Shown here piece by piece: positions 33,432 through 38,978 of a DNA stretch of 38,978 nt (its first letter is position 1; every line of letters begins with the position of its first letter). The position numbers were made by a program, and so were the translations under genes. This DNA is from Hoylesella shahii DSM 15611 = JCM 12083 (lineage in GTDB: Bacteria > Bacteroidota > Bacteroidia > Bacteroidales > Bacteroidaceae), in assembly GCF_000613445.1 (NCBI RefSeq), contig NZ_BAIZ01000031.1, forward strand, positions 1-38,978, written 5' to 3'. The notes beneath the pieces are model-generated. The model searched no databases and was not told the DNA's origin. It saw only the letters and a program-made list of their open reading frames with translations.

Positions 33432-35291
33432 ATGACAAAAGAAGAAAATGAAAAACGATTGGCACACCTAAAAGGTATTGTGCTTAGTCTGCCAGAGAAA
33501 CCTGGTAGTTATCAATTCTATGACGAAGACCACAATATTATATATGTTGGTAAGGCCAAAAACTTAAAGAACAGGGTGTCTTCTTACTTTCATAAAGAAG
33601 TAGACAGATACAAAACGAAGGTGCTTGTTAGTAAAATCTGCGATATTTCTTATACGGTTGTAAATACCGAAGAGGATGCTTTATTGCTCGAAAATGGTCT
33701 TATCAAAAAGTATAACCCTAGATATAACGTTCTTTTGAAGGATGGTAAAACCTATCCTAGTATTTGTGTTACTAACGAATTGTTTCCTCGTATATTCAAA
33801 ACCCGCACAATTAATAAGCGTATGGGCACTTATTATGGTCCTTACAGCCACGTTCCCACAATGGTTGCGCTGCTTGAATTGATTGCTAAGACTTACAAAC
33901 CGCGTACTTGTAGATTTCCAATTACTCGTGAAGGTATTGAAATGGGGCGGTATAAAGCGTGTCTGGATTACCATATTCACAACTGTGATGCGCCTTGTAT
34001 TGGTAAACAATCGTGGGAAAACTATCAAGAGAACATTAAACAAGCGAGAGAAATACTTAAGGGTAATACGCGAGAGGTGTGTAAAGTACTATATGAGGAG
34101 ATGCTGAAGAAGGCTGAGGAACTTAAATTTGAAGAGGCTGATACCTTAAAAAAACGGTATTTATTGCTTGATAATTATTGTGCGAAGAGTGAAGTTGTTA
34201 GTTTTAGTATTGCAGATGTAGACGTTTTTAGTATTACCGACGACGAATTTAACCGTACTGCGTTTATTAATTACATCCACGTAAAGAACGGAACGGTAAA
34301 CCAAAGCTTCACTTTTGAGTACAAAAGAAAGCTTGAGGAGAGCGAAAAAGACATTCTTGCATCTGCTATTCCTGAAATTAGAGAACGTTTTAATAGCAAA
34401 GCTAAGGAAATTATTGTGCCTTTTGAAATGGAATGGGCGATGCGAGAGGCTGTATTTATCGTACCTCAACGAGGCGACAAACGACGTTTGCTGGAACTTT
34501 CTGAGATGAACGGTAAGCAATATAAATTCGATAGACTGAAGCAAAACGAAAAGTTGAACCCTGAACAGAAAGCTGTTAGACTGATGAAGGAGTTGAAAGC
34601 CAAGCTGCAAATGGAGCGTTTGCCATATCAAATTGAGTGCTTCGACAACTCTAACATATCGGGAACTGATGCTGTGGCTGGTTGTGTTGTTTTTAAAGGG
34701 ATGAAACCGAGCAAGAAAGATTATCGAAAATACAATATCAAAACTGTTGATGGCCCAGACGATTACGCCTCTATGAAAGAGGTTGTAAGACGTAGATACA
34801 TGCGTATGATAGAAGAAGAAACACCCCTACCCGACCTAATAATTACTGATGGTGGTAAGGGACAGATGGGTGTTGTGCGCGAAGTGGTGGTAGAAGAACT
34901 ACATCTAGATATTCCCATTGCTGGTTTAGCCAAAGATGATAGGCACAGAACCAACGAACTGCTCTATGGATGGCCTCCGCAAGTTGTGGGTTTGGACGTG
35001 AAAAGTGAGCTTTTCCATGTGCTCTCACGCATACAAGACGAGGTACACCGTTACGCAATTAGCTTTCACAGAGACAAGCGTAGCAAGCACGCCTTGCACT
35101 CTGAACTTGACGAAATCAAAGGTATTGGGCCCAAAACGAAGGAACTTTTATTGAAGAAATTAAAGTCGGTTAAACAGATAAAAGAGGCTTCTTTGCAACT
35201 ACTTATAGAACTTATTGGTAAGGCTAAAGCGCAAATTGTGTTCAATCACTGGCACGAAAAAGATAATATAGAAGAAGATGGTCTATATTGA
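33432..35291 (+). CDS. uvrC: UvrABC excinuclease subunit C
   Basis: The 619-residue nuclease makes both incisions in nucleotide excision repair after UvrB loads at damage. The N-terminal GIY-YIG domain has PGSYQFYDE at 24-32 and YVGKAKNLKNR at 38-48 for the 3' cut. A UVR helix pair at about 220-250 (EELKFEEADTLKKRY) binds UvrB. The RNase H-like domain, with CFDNSNISGTDAVAG and later TDGGKGQMGV, makes the 5' cut. Helix-hairpin-helix motifs (IKGIGPKTKELLLKKL) close the protein. Full length and intact, probably transcribed alone. Confidence 0.97.
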   Translation: MTKEENEKRLAHLKGIVLSLPEKPGSYQFYDEDHNIIYVGKAKNLKNRVSSYFHKEVDRYKTKVLVSKICDISYTVVNTEEDALLLENGLIKKYNPRYNVLLKDGKTYPSICVTNELFPRIFKTRTINKRMGTYYGPYSHVPTMVALLELIAKTYKPRTCRFPITREGIEMGRYKACLDYHIHNCDAPCIGKQSWENYQENIKQAREILKGNTREVCKVLYEEMLKKAEELKFEEADTLKKRYLLLDNYCAKSEVVSFSIADVDVFSITDDEFNRTAFINYIHVKNGTVNQSFTFEYKRKLEESEKDILASAIPEIRERFNSKAKEIIVPFEMEWAMREAVFIVPQRGDKRRLLELSEMNGKQYKFDRLKQNEKLNPEQKAVRLMKELKAKLQMERLPYQIECFDNSNISGTDAVAGCVVFKGMKPSKKDYRKYNIKTVDGPDDYASMKEVVRRRYMRMIEEETPLPDLIITDGGKGQMGVVREVVVEELHLDIPIAGLAKDDRHRTNELLYGWPPQVVGLDVKSELFHVLSRIQDEVHRYAISFHRDKRSKHALHSELDEIKGIGPKTKELLLKKLKSVKQIKEASLQLLIELIGKAKAQIVFNHWHEKDNIEEDGLY

Positions 35292-37051
35292 ACTTAAAAA
35301 TTTTAAATAAATAAGCAAAAATAGTAAGGATAATAGTCTTTGTATTAGGTAATAAAAGAAATATTTATAAATGTTGTTTCTATCTAAACAAAAGTTATAA
35401 TACACAATTAATATCCTGATTATCAATATGTTATTATATTATTCCTGGATAAACAACCAGTATCTCTTGCACTTTATACTGATACAGAGCGATAATAACT
35501 TGTAAACTTATAAAAAAGAATTAGGCAAATGCTACGAAAAGGATGTTTTTCGACGATATAAAGTGGATTACTAGACAATAACGTTAAATTTATCGTCTGC
35601 AAATCGATTTCTTAAATCCAAAAGGTTTGTTTCGAATAAGGTTGTAAGAGTGTTGTAGAAAATCAGAAGACAACATGTAATTGTCTCCAAAAGCACAATA
35701 AATAATGTGAGTTTGAGGAAGCATGGCTGTCTGTTCTCAAATTAAGAATTTGAAAATATAAGTCGACTGTTATTCAAGGCCATGTAATTGAAGACCAAAA
35801 TAAGCCTCATATTAAGATTTTGGGTCTTACAAGTTTAGAAAAAAATTGGTCTTCTAAATGGTAGTGAAAAACGAAAAGCAAAACTTAGTCTGTATTTTAC
35901 TGATTATCAGTACGTTATAAAAGTCACTAAAATAAGGCGTTTTTTGCAAGCTTCCGGCCGATTGCTCGCAAATATTCGATTCTCCAGGTTAATGAATGTT
36001 AAGAAAGAAAGGTAAATGCAAATTTTTGTTTAATAAAAAAAGATGTTAGGTCTTTTAAGTCAAAACGTATTTCCGTTGAAAGTTGAAGATACTTGAAAGA
36101 ATTGATAGTGTAAAAACTACACAAAGTTATTATAATGTGGAGTCAATAACACACGAATAAAACATAATGAAGATTATACGCTTGATAAAAATGGAGAGTT
36201 TATGATGATAGCAGGAGAACAGAACTATGGAATAACACCTTATATAAATAATAAGTCAAAAGGAGAAATAAATGAACGCAACGAGAAGAATGAAGAAAGT
36301 TCTATCATTAAAATGTTTATGCTAACAAATTTAATTATAACACTGTGATTACTCCCCCCACTTCCTACAAAAAATAGATAAAGACAAAAAAGAGAGAACA
36401 GCGTAATAAGGACACAGTCATAAAGAAAATACTAGTGTAATAATGGTATGTAACAACATACCTAAACTATAAAATAGCAGTAAACCAGAAATTCGTGAAG
36501 CTATAGCACAGTAATAGAAATTGCTTAAGCAAAAATAAATCTGCAAAATCAATTTTGAAACGATGTTATAAACTGTTTCAATTATGTTGTAGCCACCATG
36601 TAAAAATAAGAAATACAGCTTAATTGATTGCGATAACAAAAATAGTACTTATTCTGAATTGTAGAAAGGAAGTAAAAGACCTACAGAAAGCAGAAATAAA
36701 ATAAGGAAACATGAAAAAGGAAATTAAATAAAAAATATAGAAGGAATAGAAAGTATTTTTGAAAAGAATAAAAGGGATAAGCAAAAGAAACAAATCATAG
36801 TAGCAAAAAGAAATTAACAAATAACACAAGATAAAAAAACAATTACAAAGCAATAGAAATCATACAATTACGTTGATAAGAAGAGAGAGAATAAAGTATT
36901 GACTTGCGACTACAAGCTTGCGTACTAAACTCATAATACGTATAAAAAAAAGAAGTAATGTTGATGTAACAGTTGGAAAAGATGAATAATAAATTATAAG
37001 AAGAAGAGAAATTTACAGGTTTGAAAATAATAATAAAGAGTAGATTGAAAG
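35292..37051. other. 1.76-kb AT-rich gene-poor region
   Basis: No supported gene. It contains the second copy of the dispersed repeat (35936-35984). A short open stretch at about 36133-36349 (reads like DYTLDKNGEFMMIAGEQNYG) may be a decayed coding remnant, but it lacks a convincing start. I found no DnaA-box cluster. Confidence 0.55.
35936..35984 (+). repeat. dispersed repeat, copy 2
   Basis: The last 18 bases (35967-35984) are identical to 24704-24721, and GGC, T6 and CGGCC upstream match the other copy's spacing. Confidence 0.6.
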
Positions 37052-38887
37052 ATGAAGCCTACAAAAATAAAATTATTTTTCGCGATAATAATTTGTCTAT
37101 TAACAGGTAATAAAAATATTCTTGCCCAAGATAAAACATTTGGGTATAGATGGATTATGCACCAAAAGGATTGGTATCAAAAGGTAAGCACTGACGAAAT
37201 AGATGGAGAAAAATCACTACTACTTCATGCAAGAAGTAATGCTAAGGGGAAAATAGGTACTTTAATACCTGTATTTCAATTAGATAAAAATGGTGCTGAA
37301 ATAACAATAACAATCAAGTATAAAAGCAACAACTGCAAAAAAACATGGTTAATGCTTAGCAAAATTGGGGAATGTGAGAGAATCATAGCCAATGATACGA
37401 TAATATTGCCCACAAAAAACGAATGGGTTGAAATAAATCGAAAAGTAAAAATAAAAGATGCTTTATTGCTAAACGTTTTATTAGAAGCTGAAGGAAGTCA
37501 TGAGAAAGGAAATAAACTTTGGATAAATAAATTTGGAATGTATGCCAATGGCGGGAGATTAAGAAATGAAGTCATCACTCTTAACCATAATAACACCTTA
37601 AGCAACGATAATTATCGCATAAAAACAACCGCCAGAAAAAGCGGCAATAACGAGGATAACTTATCTTCAAAAATGCATAACAAAGAACTCAAGAGTGAAA
37701 GTTCTGCATTAGAAAAATTGCCTATCATCAAACTTAACAACGCAGATTATAGTGAAATACCTAGTATGGACGCAAACATATTGGGTATTGGCGAAACCGT
37801 TCACGGAAGTAAAACGCTGGGAAACGTTGCATTTGCTATGATAAAACAACGAATAAAAGAAAATAATTGCAAATTGGTATTGCACGAATTTCCTTTAGAA
37901 AGTTCCTTATTTGTAAACCGTTATATTAAAAACGATCCGCGTTTTAAGCTTGAAGACATAGAGCGTTATATGGAAGGGAGTTTATCTTCGGAGACTACTA
38001 TCGACTTTATTAAATGGCTAAAATACTATAATACAACACATAACAACACAGTTTCGCTTTGGGGGATGGATCTAGAAAGTATGAAAATGGCGGGCGGAAT
38101 AGACCTCAGTGAGTTTGTTGAAACGTTGTTTAAAGAACAGAGAAATGCGCAAATAGACAGCATAGTAAACAGACTTTTAAACGGAGAAAGCAGCGTTTCA
38201 GACCAAAAAGAATTGACCGAGAGTACAGGTATAATAGGCAAATGTCTTACCGAAGATGAACGCGAGATAATAAAATGGTGTTTACTAACAAACCAAACTT
38301 ATAAAGAAACCTACGACAGACTGGTGCACAGAGACATAATTATGGCCAATACATGTTACAAACTGATTGAAATGTTAACCAAAGCAGGAGAAACTACCTC
38401 CATATATGGTCACTTTTCACACCTCAACTATCTTGTAGGTGGCGACATGAGCAGACTTGATAACTATGCTATGGGGCATTATATGCGCGCACAATATGCA
38501 CATAATTACCAGGCTATCGCCCTTTGCACTTATGCTGGAACCACCCTTAACGCCTTAGCCGACAAGGTTATTGGCGTGGCAAAGTTGGTTGATGCACCAG
38601 TTGGAAGCATCGAGCACAACTTACAAACTATGGCAAAGGGCATGCTCTACCTACCTACTAAATACCTTGATTGTACGTATGTGGTAAAAATGCGCGAACT
38701 AGGAAACAGCAACAACCCTCAACAATTCTTCTATATATCGCCTAAAGCGCGTGCTGAAGGCATATTATTTGTACCCTATAGTGTAGCAATAGAGAAAAGT
38801 GAAGAAGTGCTTAAACGCTATCTTAACTACGTAGATAACACCGTTAGGAGGTATTTAGAGAAAGCAAAAAAGCAAAATAAGCAGTAA
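37052..38887 (+). CDS. secreted erythromycin-esterase-like hydrolase with N-terminal accessory domain
   Basis: The 611-residue protein has a signal peptide ending near NILAQ (residue 26). Residues about 30-170 form a beta-rich domain resembling carbohydrate-binding jelly rolls, then a polar linker (about 185-225), then an Ere-like domain. Family residues are visible: GETVHGS at 247-253 (Glu248, His251), LHEFP at 277-281 (Glu279), RDIIMAN at 427-433 and YGHFSHLN at 452-459 (His454, His457). EreA/EreB hydrolyse macrolide lactones, but most relatives have other, unknown substrates, and export plus an extra domain argue against a plain resistance enzyme. It stands alone beside gene-poor DNA. Confidence 0.85.
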   Translation: MKPTKIKLFFAIIICLLTGNKNILAQDKTFGYRWIMHQKDWYQKVSTDEIDGEKSLLLHARSNAKGKIGTLIPVFQLDKNGAEITITIKYKSNNCKKTWLMLSKIGECERIIANDTIILPTKNEWVEINRKVKIKDALLLNVLLEAEGSHEKGNKLWINKFGMYANGGRLRNEVITLNHNNTLSNDNYRIKTTARKSGNNEDNLSSKMHNKELKSESSALEKLPIIKLNNADYSEIPSMDANILGIGETVHGSKTLGNVAFAMIKQRIKENNCKLVLHEFPLESSLFVNRYIKNDPRFKLEDIERYMEGSLSSETTIDFIKWLKYYNTTHNNTVSLWGMDLESMKMAGGIDLSEFVETLFKEQRNAQIDSIVNRLLNGESSVSDQKELTESTGIIGKCLTEDEREIIKWCLLTNQTYKETYDRLVHRDIIMANTCYKLIEMLTKAGETTSIYGHFSHLNYLVGGDMSRLDNYAMGHYMRAQYAHNYQAIALCTYAGTTLNALADKVIGVAKLVDAPVGSIEHNLQTMAKGMLYLPTKYLDCTYVVKMRELGNSNNPQQFFYISPKARAEGILFVPYSVAIEKSEEVLKRYLNYVDNTVRRYLEKAKKQNKQ

Positions 38888-38978
38888 GACAGAACAGTAT
38901 TATTTACGTCTAGGACTTTTAGAGAGGTGTTTAAATTGTTATATAAGTAGAATTAATTAGGGATATTCAGTAAATATT

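Noticed and set aside
36133..36349. Small gene in the AT-rich region
   Set aside because: The open stretch has no convincing start or promoter and may be a remnant only.
1..38978. tRNA genes
   Set aside because: I saw no T-arm consensus (GGTTCGAATCC-like) with a matching acceptor stem anywhere on either strand.

Overview
This window looks like a piece of a Bacteroidales chromosome, most likely Prevotellaceae. Promoters match the Bacteroidetes pattern (TTTG, about 20 nt, TAnnTTTG). No start codon depends on a Shine-Dalgarno sequence. The gene content is typical of the group: a TPR hybrid two-component system, an S46 dipeptidyl-peptidase, a fused SpmA/SpmB protein, a DUF5117-type zinc protease and a DUF2589 protein. 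No rRNA, tRNA or CRISPR array is visible.

Layout. 1-4250 is an accessory region: a small outer-membrane beta-barrel protein, a lipoprotein gene cut by an in-frame TAA, a second lipoprotein, and two decayed copies of one IS982-type element. 4251-7157 (minus) is a one-protein hybrid sensor/regulator. 7446-10197 holds a small orphan ORF and a three-gene cluster of unknown function built around a DUF2589 protein; this is the best candidate for an undescribed system. 10951-12148 is a glutathione peroxidase followed by an OhrR-type thiol-switch repressor. A frameshifted Zn/Cd-type P-ATPase (minus) and ruvB (plus) diverge from a palindrome-rich region at 14464-14634.

15952-23902 (minus) carries an S46 dipeptidyl-peptidase with a DPP7-like pocket residue, a polysaccharide flippase coupled to a fused SpmAB protein, and a large zinc metalloprotease. 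A four-copy 53-bp tandem repeat sits behind the flippase gene. 23951-26027 is gene-poor and has a five-copy 22-bp tandem repeat. 26028-35291 (plus) is mostly housekeeping: coaD, ybeY, an M48 protease, mnmG, apt and uvrC. A candidate structured RNA with its own promoter lies after the M48 gene, and two parS-type sites flank apt, which suggests an origin-proximal centromere region. 35292-37051 is AT-rich and gene-poor, and 37052-38887 encodes a secreted erythromycin-esterase-like hydrolase.

Sequence-quality caution. Reading frames appear broken by single bases at about 44-49, 13129-13135, 20990 and 27221-27224, several of them in homopolymers, plus one in-frame stop at 1134. Some of these may be sequencing errors rather than biology.
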